NCBI RefSeq assembly: GCF_020497125.1
Contig: NC_059075.1
Coordinates: 41,328,003 to 41,392,002 of the forward strand
Direction of reading: 5' to 3'
DNA length: 64,000 nucleotides
Source: Mauremys mutica
Lineage: Eukaryota; Chordata; Testudines; Geoemydidae
The notes under the pieces are model-generated. The model saw only the letters and a program-made list of their open reading frames with translations. It ran no database searches and was not told where the DNA came from. A program made the position numbers and the translations under genes. This document shows positions 45,930 through 57,050 of the stretch, one piece after another. How positions within the stretch are numbered: the first letter of the stretch is position 1; each line of letters begins with the position of its first letter.

Positions 45930-46774
45930 TATTCCCTTACTCTAAAAAGCCATTCTCTTCCCAGCAAGAGGATGGATTCTTCCTCCTCTCTTCTCTGCTT
46001 TCTGTGATTTGCATTATCATTTGCTAAATATGTTATGAACTATTTACCGTAGTCCACAGTTTCAAAGAAAAGTCACAAACCATGACCTGAACAATAACCC
46101 CAGATTCTGCTTTTATTTTCTCAATTGAGGGAAGGAAATTAACTTTAAAAAATGTTACTTTTTAATATCAATCATTCATAAAAAAACAAAATCTTAGTAA
46201 GACAGGTGCACCCATGTCAGAGTTCTTGGGGTTCTTGTAGCTTGATTAGATCATAGGATTAAACAAAAACATTTTGTATTTTATTTTTTCTCTAGTATTT
46301 CCTTTTCCCAAAGAGTGCAAAATTCCAACTGCAGCACTGGACAAAGGCATCTTTGAAAGGGTCTCCATAGACAGCATCACAGAATAGACCTTTATGACTG
46401 TTAAATATCTACCAGCAAGGCAAACCCTTCCTAGGTTACAGCAAGTTTGTAATGACCTGCCTTCTGATCTTCTAGAAACAAGCAGAAGATTCCTTCAAAA
46501 TGTCCAGCTTCTCATTCAGCAAGAACAGCATTTCCCCCCTCCCCCAAACATCTAGATTAACTGGGTTAGTATGTAACATACTCTGCAACTTGCTCAATAA
46601 AGAAGTAGCAACATATGAGGGCACAAGAGTTCCAGAGAGAAAATTGTAATTTGCATGTTTCCATGTGAATTTAATCTTATGTGTCTGTCTGTCCATGTTT
46701 ACAATGAATTGGCCTTCTCAACCTTAACTACAGTAGTATTATTGCCTTGAACACTAACATATAATGTGTATAAA
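45930..46774. other. Intergenic DNA, nothing recognised
   Basis: No gene or clear repeat. Open frames below 75 codons. Confidence 0.35.
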
Positions 46775-47275
46775 TAAGGCTGTGAGTCTGTCACGGAGGT
46801 CATGGATTCTGGGACCTTCTGGGACCTCCGTGACTTCCACAACTGCAGCAGCTGGTGCTGCTGTCCCTGGGGCCACCCGAGCAGTGGCCAGTGTGGCTGG
46901 CCCTGGGGGTCGCCCAAGCAGCAGTCCCGGAGCAGCAGTGGTGCCCTGTGTCCGTCCCCGCTCCAAGCAGCAGCGGCTCCAGACCTGCCGCCTCCCCAGC
47001 AGCACCCGCACCCTGCACCTCCCAGCAGCAGTGGCAGCCCCCCCCCCAAGAAGCAGCGGTGCCCCAGGGCCCCCCAAGCAGTGCCCCCCAAAGCCGTGGC
47101 ACCCCATGCCCCTCCCCCAAGCAGCAGCACCCCAGGGTCCCAGGAGCAGCTAAGATTTAGTCAGGGGGATTTATGGTAAAAGTCATGGACAGGTCACAGG
47201 CCATGAATTTTTGTTTACTGCCCATGACCTGTCCATGACTTTTACTAAAAACACCATGACTAAATCTTAGCCTTA
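46775..47275. mobile_element. 501-bp hAT-like element with GC-rich core and subterminal hairpin
   Basis: Ends TAAGGCTGTGAGTCTGTCAC and (complement of right) TAAGGCTAAGATTTAGTCAT. Flanks TGTATAAA and CATATAAA match 6 of 8. The core (46,840-47,150) is very GC-rich with CAGCAGC and CCCCCAAGCAGC units, giving spurious open frames on both strands. The right part is a hairpin (about 47,149-47,207 pairing with 47,212-47,271) built on AAAGTCATGGACAGGTCA. Confidence 0.65.
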
Positions 47276-47422
47276 CATATAAAACATTTATTTCCCATAT
47301 TGCGCCATGGATATGCATGTCACTTTACAGATATATGGCATACTCCTGACCATGAGGGTTTTAGAATCTAATTCAGATTGATATAAAACCAAAAATTAAA
47401 GGTATCAGAACAAATAACAATG

Positions 47423-48572
47423 GGCTAGATCCACAAAGGGATTTAGGAACCTAACTGCTACTTTAGACACGTAAATCCAAAATTTAGATCCCCAAAAACT
47501 CTGCTCACCTGCTGCCTAAAGTTATTAGGTGCTTGTTTCCATTGGCAAAGTGACTATGGTGCCTGAATTTCTGCCACTGGGCATATGCACTGCTGCCTCA
47601 GACCTGACACCCAAATGCCTAAGCCTCAGCAGGATCCTCAAATTAGATGTTGCCCTGCCTGTCGGTCCCAATCTGGTAGGTGTGCTCAGAACACACCTAC
47701 TAGAGTGGGCCTGACACAAAACACAGCTGCTGCCCTTATAACCTTTAACCCACAGGCTGAAGCACTCATACGTACAGGATGGAGGAGACCCAGGTTCACT
47801 CCCCCTTGCACAATATCAAGCAGAGATTTGAACCTAAGACTCCCACTTCTCAGGAGAGTGCCTCCAATCACTGTGTTATAGCATATTACTGGGGGGGAGG
47901 ATGCACTGTCTCAAGTTCTCCTGTTGAAAAACCTTTCCCCTGAATGTATACAGCATGGGATCAGGGACTTGAACTTGTTGCATCATAGATAAATGCTGTA
48001 AGCACTGAGCTACAGAGTCATTTGTGTGCAGTCTTTAACCCAGTGATTGTTAAGTAGTTCATACAACATAGAACAGCTTTAACAAGAGAGATTGCAAAAC
48101 CTTCTCTAAAAATACCCCATAGCTCAGTGGTTAGGGTACCTGTAACAATAGCAAGCCCTGGGTTCAAAACCTTACTCCATAGCAGGCAGAAGGGGCATTT
48201 GAACCTGTGCTCTGGGTGAGTGCTTGAACTACTTGGTTATTGAGTATATGTGAGGAGCAGTGATATCACCACCACAACTTTTTGTGAGAAAGGGCATATG
48301 CACCTAGCTCCAAGGGAGGGCTTGCAGCTGTGAATCCTCAGCAGAGGGGAGCATCTCCCTCTGGCCCACAGTTAGGTGCCTAACCAGCTTTGAGGGGTGT
48401 AGCTTCAGCATTTCCTATTGACTAACTTAGGTGGCTCTCTGCTGAGTGTGCTGTCTTCTGTGGGCCCCATTCTTAAGCACCTAACTGTCCCTGTGCACAA
48501 TACAGGGAGCCTGGATGCCTGAGTCACATAAAGTTGCAACATGGTATCTAAGTCCCCTTCATGGATCTAGAC
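47423..48572. mobile_element. 1.15-kb TIR-bounded element carrying tRNA-like modules
   Basis: The left end GGCTAGATCCACAAAGGGAT and the right end (complement GTCTAGATCCATGAAGGGGA) form an imperfect inverted repeat that continues into TTAGG(A/T)ACC-like sequence. No clear TSD and no transposase frame was found. The interior contains several tRNA-like segments in both orientations. Superfamily not determined. Confidence 0.65.
47745..48250. other. Cluster of about five tRNA-like modules in mixed orientation
   Basis: Plus: about 47,752-47,812 (B-box-like AGGTTCACTCC) and 48,113-48,175 (A-box TAGCTCAGTGGTTAGGGTA, B-box GGGTTCAAAACC). Minus: about 47,820-47,882 (TAGGTTCAAATCTC), 47,960-48,025 (GTAGCTCAGTGCTTACAGC and AGTTCAAGTCCC) and 48,185-48,248 (AGGTTCAAATGCCCC). 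None folds into an obviously complete tRNA by eye, so these are tRNA-derived (SINE-like) and not tRNA genes. Confidence 0.6.
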
Positions 48573-48990
48573 TGACATCACTAGTACATGCCCATGTTAT
48601 ACATAAAAGCAGATTGTATCTAAAATATATATTTGCAGATGTTTTTTGTACATTGAGACTGTGATCCTGGGCTATTGCCAAGGAACCTGAAACACAACTC
48701 AGGAAGAAAGTGCAAAGTTGTTTTTGCTTTCCTCCAATCCTGGACTACCTTTGCACCAAGGTAGTCTATAAGCATAAATTGGAGCAGCCTGAGGGCTTCT
48801 TTAATTTGTGCCAGCTGCCAACAGCTCAAAGAGGAGTGGAGTTCTGTAAGAGGCTCCATGGCACTAGAAGGACACCTCATGCTGAGTTGATCCTCCTATG
48901 GCCGGCAATGCCAGTTTCAGAGCCACTTTGCATTGATGGTTAGTGCAAAGCTGCTGTGGTGCAGTTGAGGATTGAAATCTGAGAAGCTTG

Positions 48991-49010
48991 AGAGAGAGAG
49001 AGAGAGAGAG
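48991..49010 (+). repeat. (GA)n microsatellite
   Basis: Uninterrupted AG/GA run of about 20 bases. Confidence 0.9.
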
Positions 49011-49057
49011 AAAATGTATATGTCTTTGCCGGGGGATAGGTATAGCTATGTATAGTG

Positions 49058-49168
49058 TAGGGTGACCAGATGTCCCGATTTTTGGGTCTTTTTCTTATAT
49101 AGGCTCCTATTACCGCTCCCCCCCCCCCCTCTGTCTCAATTTTTCACACTTGCTGTCTGGTGACCCTA
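49058..49168. mobile_element. 111-bp hAT-type MITE, perfect 8-bp TSD
   Basis: Begins TAGGGTGACCAGATGTCCCG and ends with a TGGTGACCCTA terminus. GTATAGTG is exactly duplicated (49050-49057 and 49169-49176). It is the third copy of the family at 15,683 and 37,663. A C-run lies in its middle (about 49,120-49,130). Confidence 0.92.
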
Positions 49169-49176
49169 GTATAGTG

Positions 49177-50512
49177 CTAGTTTAGCCCATCCTGAAGGTT
49201 GCTGTGATTCTGCTGTTTTTTATTCTTCTCTGAAGCAGTCCTCTGATTAAAAATCCTTTGCTTCCAACTCCCAGTGTCTTTTAAATGGCTCTGCAAAGTC
49301 CTCTCGTGGTTCCCAGCTCACATCAGAAGCAGAGAGCTGGAAGTGTTTCACTGCAGAATAAACATATGGGCTGTAAATCCTGTGATTCAAAAGATTCGTC
49401 TGCAATATTCCCCTCTGCTGTTGCCATAGGTAACCAGGCTCTGCAAAACACCATTTACCCTGGAATGCAAGGAGACGTGTAGCTCAGCAAGGGCATTCTA
49501 GTTAACCCCTTCCTAGCAAAAACAATAAAAACAAAAACTCTCTGGTGACTCCAGCAAGAACAAAATGAACTGCTGCCCAATAGTCACGTGTGCTCAAATA
49601 CACACACACAAATGTATACACCATACCCTGTTCAAATAACATAAAAACAGATTATCCCCACCCACATACACTTTGTGACAGAGTACCAGGATTCTCCTGT
49701 CACACCTTGTTAACAGGTGTTGAACCCTTGAGAGACTGGCAATTCAATTAATGGAGACTCATTGGGCAGGTGTGACCCATTAGACTCCACCCTGAATAAA
49801 AGGGAGATGGTTGGCATCTGCTGGTGGGAGGATGAGTTGCTGTTGCTTCTGGGGCAAAGTCTGGGCTGATGGTCATGAAGTGTTATTTTAGAATTACATT
49901 TTGCTAATGTAACTGGATTTCAGAAGAGATGACTTTGACTTTGTAACAAAAATGTAGCTTTTGTTTTAAGCTGGCTGGAGACCACAAAAGCCTATAAAAC
50001 ATATACATCCATACATACACCAGGTATGTCTTGCATACACACCAGCAATATGTTGCATATGCACATACCACATACAGTTATCACATGAACACTACAAAGA
50101 TACATATCTATGCTACTTAAATACATGTCGCACATACTGAATGAACCTACTTGTAGGTTTGTCAAGTATGTGCAATTTCAAATTATTATTCTTTGTATAT
50201 AGCACTGTAGAGGGCCATGCACTTCTCCAAGCAGGTAAAAGGACAAGGTTCCTGTTCCAAAGACCTTACCGTATATATTACTTTTGCATCAAAAGTCTGG
50301 CTGGAATCCAGAAAATCTGGGAAATTCAATTAAGGCTGAGATTACATCCATAAATAATTTTGTGGCATCTAGGAATCGTAGTCCATGTATGGAAAAGCCT
50401 GCACTGAAACTGCTGTAATTCCTGGTCAAAATGGGGAGTGGACGAGACATCAGTGTTTCTTTCAGATTCCATGGCATTAATGAAGGAGAGGGGTGGGTTA
50501 TTGAATAGTGAC
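49177..50512. other. Intergenic DNA, possible LTR fragment, no gene
   Basis: About 49,675-49,995 starts TGTGACAGAGTACC and contains GAATAAAAGGGAG, a TATA-like arrangement seen in LTRs, but no TSD was found. CA-rich sequence (ACACACACAAATG, ACATATACATCC) lies at 49,598-50,130. No gene. Confidence 0.3.
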
Positions 50513-50515
50513 TAA

Positions 50516-51558
50516 GGCCTTGTCTACACTGGCAAGTTTCTACACAGTAAAGCAGATTTCTGCATTGTAACTCTCGAGGTGTACATACTGCCAAGCCACT
50601 TAGTGCACAGAAACTGCACAGTTGCAGCGCTGTAAAAAAACAGGGAAGCCCATTTGTGCAAAGCCATCCACAATGTCATGCATGTTGCCCAGAGTCACAG
50701 TCTTTCGGAACAGGATGCGATTAATGGCCCTGCAGACTTCTGTCAACACGAGTCCAATGGTCAACTTTCCCACTCCGAACTGGTTAGCGACCAATCGGTA
50801 GCAGTCTGGAGTAGCCAGCTTCCACAGTGCAATCACCACGCACTTCTCCAACAGCAGGGCAGCTCTCATTCTTGTGTCTTTGCGCCAGAGGGCTTGGGCA
50901 AGCTCATCACACGGTCCCATGAATGTGGCTTTCCTCATCCAAAAGTTCTGCAGCCACTGCTCGTCATCCCAGACGTGCATGACAATGTGATCCCACCACT
51001 CAGTGCTTGTTTCCCAAGCCCAAAAGCGACATTCCACTGTGGTCAGCACCTCCGTGAATGCCACATGCAACCTTGTGTTGTAGCTACTATGTTGCACTCC
51101 TCTTGCCTTTGCAGTTTAAGGAATAACTCCACTGCCACTTGTAACATGTTAGTCAAAGCGAGCAGCATACTGGTCAACAGTGTGGGATCCATTTCTGCAG
51201 ACCGAAGAGGCAGAGCACGCAGTACACAAACCATTGAAAGATGGCGCCAAATGCGGATGGAAGCACAGGGATTGCTGGGATGTGAAGCAATGCATCACGG
51301 GGCATTGGGACAGGACCCAGGATGTCCTGCGACCCCGTCCGCCTTCCCACAACTCTTAGCAGCAGAAAAGGAAGAGATGCTCTGTGGGATAGCTGCCCAG
51401 AATGCACTGCTCCGAATACTGCTGCAAGTGCCTCAAGTGTGAACACACTATTGCACAGGGAGCTGACTGTGTGAACACACAACAGCAGTTTCCCTTCAGC
51501 ACTCTCTGAGCAGCACTGTAACTACCAATTCTGTAACTCTGCCAGTGTAGCCATATCC
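50516..51558. mobile_element. PIF/Harbinger transposon, internally deleted, TAA target
   Basis: The left terminus GGCCTTGTCTACACTGGC and the right terminus (complement GGATATGGCTACACTGGC) are flanked by TAA (50513-50515 and 51559-51561), the classic 3-bp TWA duplication. The element encodes the N-terminal half of a Harbinger transposase on the minus strand and nothing of the catalytic half, so it is non-autonomous. Shorter relatives are at 14,541, 14,893, 55,170 and 57,772. Confidence 0.9.
50600..51097 (-). pseudogene. Truncated Harbinger (HARBI1-like) transposase
   Basis: The 165-codon frame contains the N-terminal hallmark region of PIF/Harbinger transposases: WWDHIVMHVWDDEQWLQNF, then MRKATFMGPCDELAQAL, and IALWKLATPDCYRLVANQFG followed by GVGKLTIGLVLTEVCRAIN, a helix-turn-helix-like DNA-binding segment. 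Family members then continue into a DDE nuclease domain beginning near a GAIDGTHI-type motif. Here the frame breaks off at FLQRCNCAVSVH close to the left terminus, so all three catalytic acidic residues are absent. It is a relic. The longer plus-strand frame over the same place (50,654-51,442) is its shadow. Confidence 0.9.
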
Positions 51559-51561
51559 TAA

Positions 51562-54500
51562 GCGTTTTTTAGCTTCTTTTTGCATTACACTAAAGTAAAA
51601 AAGAGCAAAGAGAAAAAATTACCCTGAGACTTCTTGGTAGTCAGGGGGTTGCTGGTCTGAGAATTGTGCAAATATGCAGTCAAATCATATTCACGAAGAC
51701 CATTCTTCCCTGACCAGTTTCAACACTACAAGAGGGAGATATAGATGGTGAGGGAAAGGGTTAAGGCCCAGGAGCTTTCAGGGGTCCCCAATGATTCTCC
51801 CATGAGGTGCTGCATAGACCATAGCGGGCAAAGTTCTCCCAATTGCTATTGTACCAGCTGTCGCACAGCCTAAAAACCATCCAGTGATACAGGTGCACAA
51901 TGACATTTCAAAACATGACTTGAAATCTCCTGGGCTTTGCTTGAACTATGCTGGGTTCCTTATTTCCTTGAAGTTCCCTGTGCCACTGTTCAGACCTAGC
52001 ACTGGATTCTCTATTCCCCTGGAAGATCCTGTGGGCTACTGCCCAGATCTACCTTCTATATAATATTCTGTGACTCTTGTGACATTGTGGATACCTGTCC
52101 AAGTGTGAGATTAATGTGTGCATGTGTAGGTCAGAAACAGCAGCTGTCTGGGAGGCAAAGCAGACTCTAGTCAACAATAACGTGGCCATTCACATTTAAA
52201 TAAACTATCCGAAGGCCAAATTGCAACTGGGACCTCCTTTCCCCCACTACAGGTACTGAAGGAACAGAGTTTGGGGTTTTTCTTGGATCTAGATCAATTG
52301 CTTTAAGACTAAGGTTTTTAAATGTCAAATTTTACATAGCTTCTATAAATAGATATATGTGTGTGTATGTATAACATGTATCATATATACATTGTGTGTG
52401 CCTGTTTATATATTTGTGTGTGACAAATACCACTGGTTTCATAAAGTTCTTGTGTCATTGTAAAACTGAGATGAAACACTCCCATTGTTCCCTTTCTGGT
52501 AGAAATCAGTAGCGTTTACTTCTTGGAGGACAGGAAATCATCAAAGAGGCAAAGAAGGGAATTTTTCAGTTCTAAGCTGGGCCAAAAATGTTCTTCCCCA
52601 AATCCAGCAGTGGTTGTTCTTGTTGGCTGTGTCTGCAGAAACAGAACGAGAAAGAAGGGATTGAGGGGAAAGCCTGACAGAGTCTGGACTGGGGCATGAA
52701 GGGGTTACTGACTGCACTGCATTCTCTGTCTGCAGCTCCAAGCAAAACCCAGAGAGAGACAGTGATGTCAGCACTACCTTCCATTGCCCAGGGCCCCTTG
52801 CCTGACAATGTGGATGATCCAACACATTCCGAACTACCACAATAAGAGCATTTATACTGCTATTTCATGACCTCTTCAGATTAAAACATGTGGAGTTAAA
52901 TATATATATATATACAGCCTGATGCACACACACATACACTGCAGCAGAAATGGACTGATGGGAAACTAACTGCAGCTTTCGCCGCCTGGCACTCAGTATC
53001 TGTGTCGATCTCATCATTGAGAAAAACACATGTTTAGGGGAATGCACAGTGTATATTCATGTAGCTAAGATACAGTTCCCTTGTGAATGTTTCAATACTG
53101 AGTTCAGCCAGCGCCATCCCATGTGAAGGAGCCAGAAAGGGTTGGAGATAGATTAAGTAGAAGGTGGGGGTTAGGAAAATAGGAGAAAGAAAATTCAGAC
53201 TTGTAAACAGAATAAAACATTCTTTATTTTCTAGTGCTGCCCTTTTAAAGCACTTGTGACAAAACAAGGTCACAAGTGGGTTGCTCCTGCAGAGCAAGGT
53301 CACAAGTGGGTTGTATTGTTTACACCCAGCTGATGGAGATAAAGAGCATGTTACAAGGGATACCTTTGCATGTTGCCATGTTGGAGTGGAATGAAATGCT
53401 CTGGAGAATCTCTGGCAAAGAGAAGCTTTTTGTTCTCCTTAGAGTGGGAGCCAAGTGTTGAAGGAAACTTGTAGTAATAAAAGGATTTTATTGATGATGT
53501 CTATGTATGCATGTGTTTGGTTTTGCATATGTGTGTGTGTTCCTGTATCTATATGGTGCTTTATATGTTATCTGTATGTCTCCATATTTGTCTGTTATTC
53601 TGTGTCTATATTTCTGTGTATGTCTCATTTGTAGGTCTGGTTTCTCTGTGTGTACATATGCAGGTAAATCTGAGGATAGTTCTTGGTTAACAAGAGGTTT
53701 CAGGATTCAGAAACGAGTGAGAAGGAAATTCAGTCACCTTTTTTTTTCTCTGTCTCTCCCTTTTGTTTTTGTTTCCAGCTTCTTCTCCTTCCCTCTGCCC
53801 CATGCCACAGCATTTATTCCTCGTTTCTTCAGCTCTTTCCATCCCCCAGCTTGTAAATTCTTGTTCCTGTAGAAAAGTCTCAAAATTAATCTAATCATGC
53901 TTGTTCATAGAGTCAGGCTCCTTTCCACAATGTGCTCCTTGTACATTCTTCTCTTTCTTTTCTTTTTTCTTTTTAAACTTGTTGAAGGCTTCGACTTTGC
54001 AAATTCCTGTGGGCAGTTCTGGTTTATGTGTCTCCCCTTCATTTGGCCCCTGATAGAAGATTCATATTTTTTGAGAAAAAGATACAAAAGGATGCAAACA
54101 AAAATAACTTGCCTAAAATGCAGCTGTCGGTCCCCAGTGACTCATTGGGGTATTGGAGGCAGGTTTAGCTGGTAAAACCCTAATCAGGTGCTGCAAGGGG
54201 TGAGGCCAAAAGTTTAATGTAGGATAAAAATGCAAGCCCCTTAAATCCCTTAGTGTTCGGCTTAACCTCGCCTTGACTCTGCAGAGATGGCTGTAAAGGA
54301 GGATGAGCTTGTATTAGAAACAGGATTCTCTCTTTCTGGCCAGCCGCTGCTATGCCAGTTCCAGTATTAATCAGTATCAATAGTGAAAATTTTCTGTATT
54401 GATTTCTGTCAGTTTAGGGTCAGACCTGCTTAGCTTCCCCATTAGTGTAATCAAAGCTGAGACACTGGCATTGCTCTCAAGTGCCTTTTTCCTCTGTTTG

Positions 54501-54794
54501 CTAAGATGAATTCATGCCCTGCCCTGGTGCATGATCACTCAGCCCTCATGAAACTTGGAAGGTGGAAAAGCTGTCAAGAAAACTTGGGGCAGGTTTTAAC
54601 AGACATTGTATTTCACTAGTGGTAGAATGGGGAAGCTGCCCCAAATGTCAACCAAATGTAATGAGGCATATAGACAGAATATAGTAGTAATATGCATAGT
54701 GCCTGTCATCCCAGGATCTTAGAGTGCATAGCAAGCACCAATTAAGCCATTAAACAGAAGAACTTGAGATGGGTCTGAAACTAGAGTGCTAGTA
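51562..54794. other. Intergenic DNA, no gene recognised
   Basis: Short open frames only. There are TG/TA-rich simple patches at about 52,350-52,430 and a (TA)n run at about 52,901-52,912. A 30-bp repeat pair (53,265-53,313) is listed separately. TG-rich sequence lies at 53,500-53,660. Confidence 0.35.
53265..53313 (+). repeat. Direct repeat CAAGGTCACAAGTGGGTTG at 30-bp spacing
   Basis: The 19-bp sequence occurs at 53,265-53,283 and 53,295-53,313. Each holds AAGGTCA, the half-site of monomeric nuclear receptors. A partial inverse (CACTTGTGAC) lies at 53,251. It may be chance local duplication. Confidence 0.7.
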
Positions 54795-55035
54795 GGCTTC
54801 CTGGGAAAGGGAGCATAGTCTAGTGATCTGAGCACAAGAAATCTTGAGTTAATCTCCCATCTTTGCACCTGACTTGCTACTGCTATATCATCTTAGGCAG
54901 CTCTCTTCGCTACTTTGTGCTTCAGTTTCCCCCCAAGTAACAGCTCCATAACTCACAAGGGGGTGTGAGGATTAATGAATACTTCTAAAGCTCGCTGAAG
55001 ATACAAAGTGCTACAAGTATTAATTGTATATTTAC
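54795..55035 (+). repeat. MIR SINE relic
   Basis: The order matches MIR: GAGTTAATCTCCCATCTTTG, a degraded core, TGTGCTTCAGTTTCCCCCCA, then TAACTCACAAGGGGGTGTGA and GGATTAATGAATACTTCTAA, ending in a CAAAGTGCTACAAG-type tail. It is diverged, as expected for an ancient amniote repeat. Confidence 0.7.
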
Positions 55036-55169
55036 TATTATGTATTAATGAATCCTCAAAACCAATCTGTGAGATGGATATAATAATGGATATACAGACC
55101 TCTTTAGCAGACAGGATAACCTGAGACAACAGAGTTTTAGTGACTTGTGCAATAGCACACAGTAAGTTA

Positions 55170-55430
55170 GGCTTGGTCTACACACTATGAACTTATCTTG
55201 GTATCACTGCATTGCTCAGAGGTGTATATAAAATCCATACCTCTGAGCAACATAGTTATATCGAACTAACCCCCGCTGTAGACAGTGCTAGGTTGACGGG
55301 AGGGCTTCTCCCATCAACATAGCTACTGCCTCTCAGGGAGGTGGAGTACTGCCGCCAGAAGAAACTCTCCTGTTTGCATCTTCACTGAGCACTATAGCAG
55401 TGCAGCTGCACTGTAAGTGTAGACAAGCCC
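55170..55430. mobile_element. 261-bp Harbinger-type MITE
   Basis: Left end GGCTTGGTCTACACACTATG after TTA (55167-55169), right end GTGTAGACAAGCCC. The right TSD is degraded (ACA). Internal CTGCCTCTCAGGGAGGTGG and GACAGTGCTAGGTTGACGGG blocks are shared with 14,541-14,814. An internal dyad pairs GCTCAGAGGTGT with ACCTCTGAGC near 55,215-55,247. Confidence 0.82.
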
Positions 55431-56477
55431 ACAGTAAAAAATGGGAATAGAACCTACAAATCTTGACTCCCAGTCTCTTACACTATTCAGTAGAGCACTG
55501 TCCTGAAATTTGTGGACTATAGCACCAGGTTCCAACAATTTTGTTAGTAACGTTATTTCCATGGAGGCATGGAGGCTTTGATTTTTCAGATAAAATCAAG
55601 CAGTGTTTTTGTGTGGTTCATGGAGGTAGCGTATGCAGCTGCAACTCTGTGTTACCCAAGTAAAGCAGAATAGTGAGGGGCTCAGCTGACTATTTTGATG
55701 GAAGAAAAGGGGAAGAAATCTATGTAGCTCAGGTCCCCAATACCATCTTCCCCTTAACAGCAAATATTCAATCACGGCTGCCCAGAGGACATATTCTGGA
55801 AGATTTCAGAAATTTATTGAGTAAATGCTAGTTTTCATTTATGACTGAAATAAACAAGGGTGTCAGCCAAAGAAGTGCTGCTGAGGGGCTTGTCGCACTC
55901 CAGTGCCAGGCAGCAGTGGCTGCTGCTTTGGAGACAGATTTATTAAGATTATTAGTAAGTGTTATTTGGAGGTGACTGAAATCACTGGGTGAGCTCCAGA
56001 GGATTAGCTTTCCAAAGATAGCAAAGGCAAAAAAAGAAACTCCAGACAAATAAGCCACCTAGTACCAGTTGTATTTATTTAATGAAGTCCCTGCACAGGA
56101 TTAGCTCACAAGCAATCACTTGTTTTCATGGCAGGAGACACAGGGGAGAGAAAACAGGAAACATTTTAAGAAGCAGCTCACAATGTGGGAAGCACCCTCT
56201 CTTGTCTGGCTCAACAGGTAGGAGATTGCCTGTGTTGGGAAGGCGGGGTGAGGAGGCATCACCTATTCTTGGGTTCCACTACATTTAGGGAGCCAGCATA
56301 CAGCAGCTGTGATACAGAAGTAACCTTTATTATGAAGGCTGTATACAGGGAAAAGAAGTCAGTTAAAATGGATACCTGTGTCTTCAGCATTGGTCCAAAC
56401 TGGTCTGAAACAGAGGGGCAGCCTGAAGGAAGATGAGTAATAATCAGAGTAATTTTCTGCCATTCTCCAGAAACTTT
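55431..56477. other. Intergenic DNA, nothing recognised
   Basis: No gene. Open frames below 85 codons without motifs. No clear mobile element. Confidence 0.35.
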
Positions 56478-56610
56478 CATCAGAGGATCTCAAAGTCCTT
56501 TGCAAACATGAATTCATTAATCATCAGAACCCCTCCCCCCTAGGAGGTAGGTCAGAATTATAGTTCCCAGATAGGGAACCTGAGGCACTGAGAGGTTGTC
56601 CGGTGACAAT
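56478..56610 (-). repeat. MIR SINE relic, reverse orientation
   Basis: On plus: GAGGATCTCAAAGTCCTTTG, TTCATTAATCATCAGAACCC, GAGGTAGGTCAGAATTATAG and GGGAACCTGAGGCACTGAGA, which is the reverse complement order of MIR. Confidence 0.65.
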
Positions 56611-56828
56611 AGAGAGAGACTGAATGGACACACTGGATTTATGGCTTATTATAACAATCTATAACCCATTAACAACCCCTCCCAGCTGCCTTCCCCTCCA
56701 CCCCCCTCCCCACAACTGGAGGGGTGTTAATAGGCCACTTCACCTTGAATGGTCCCTTGAAATATGTGTTAACTACTTATGCTAAATAATCTGTTCCACC
56801 TTGTATTTAGCTGTGATGTATGTTTCCC

Positions 56829-56931
56829 AGACCTGAAGAAGAGCTCTGTGTAAGCTTGAAAGCTTGTTTCTCTCTCACCAACAGAAGTTGCTCCAATAAA
56901 AGATATTACGTCACCCATCTTGTCTCTCTAA
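56829..56931. repeat. Single arm of the second foldback family
   Basis: AGAGCTCTGTGTAAGCTTGA ... CAATAAAAGATATTACGTCA then CTTGTCTCTCTA matches the right arm of 31,926-32,160. No left arm is present here. Confidence 0.75.
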
Positions 56932-57050
56932 TGGAGAAACTTTGAGAGAAAGAAGAAAAAAAAAGGATCTCTACAGAATAGCAGCAGGAGCACTGAAAGA
57001 GGAAAGTAGAGTAGTTTATGGACAAATATAACACAACTCTTAATTTTGTA

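Noticed and set aside
46699..47179. Ala/Pro/Ser-rich frames of 100-143 codons on both strands
   Set aside because: They lie in the GC-rich core of a hAT-like element and are open on both strands because of composition.
48113..48175. Possible functional tRNA gene
   Set aside because: It has A- and B-box-like motifs but no convincing acceptor-stem pairing, and it sits among other decayed modules inside a repeat.
50654..51442. 262-codon plus-strand frame
   Set aside because: It is the antisense shadow of the Harbinger transposase fragment. The minus frame carries the recognisable motifs.
53507..53872. 121-codon Cys/Phe/Ser-rich plus frame
   Set aside because: It overlaps TG- and CT-rich low-complexity DNA. 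The hydrophobic look is due to T-rich codons.
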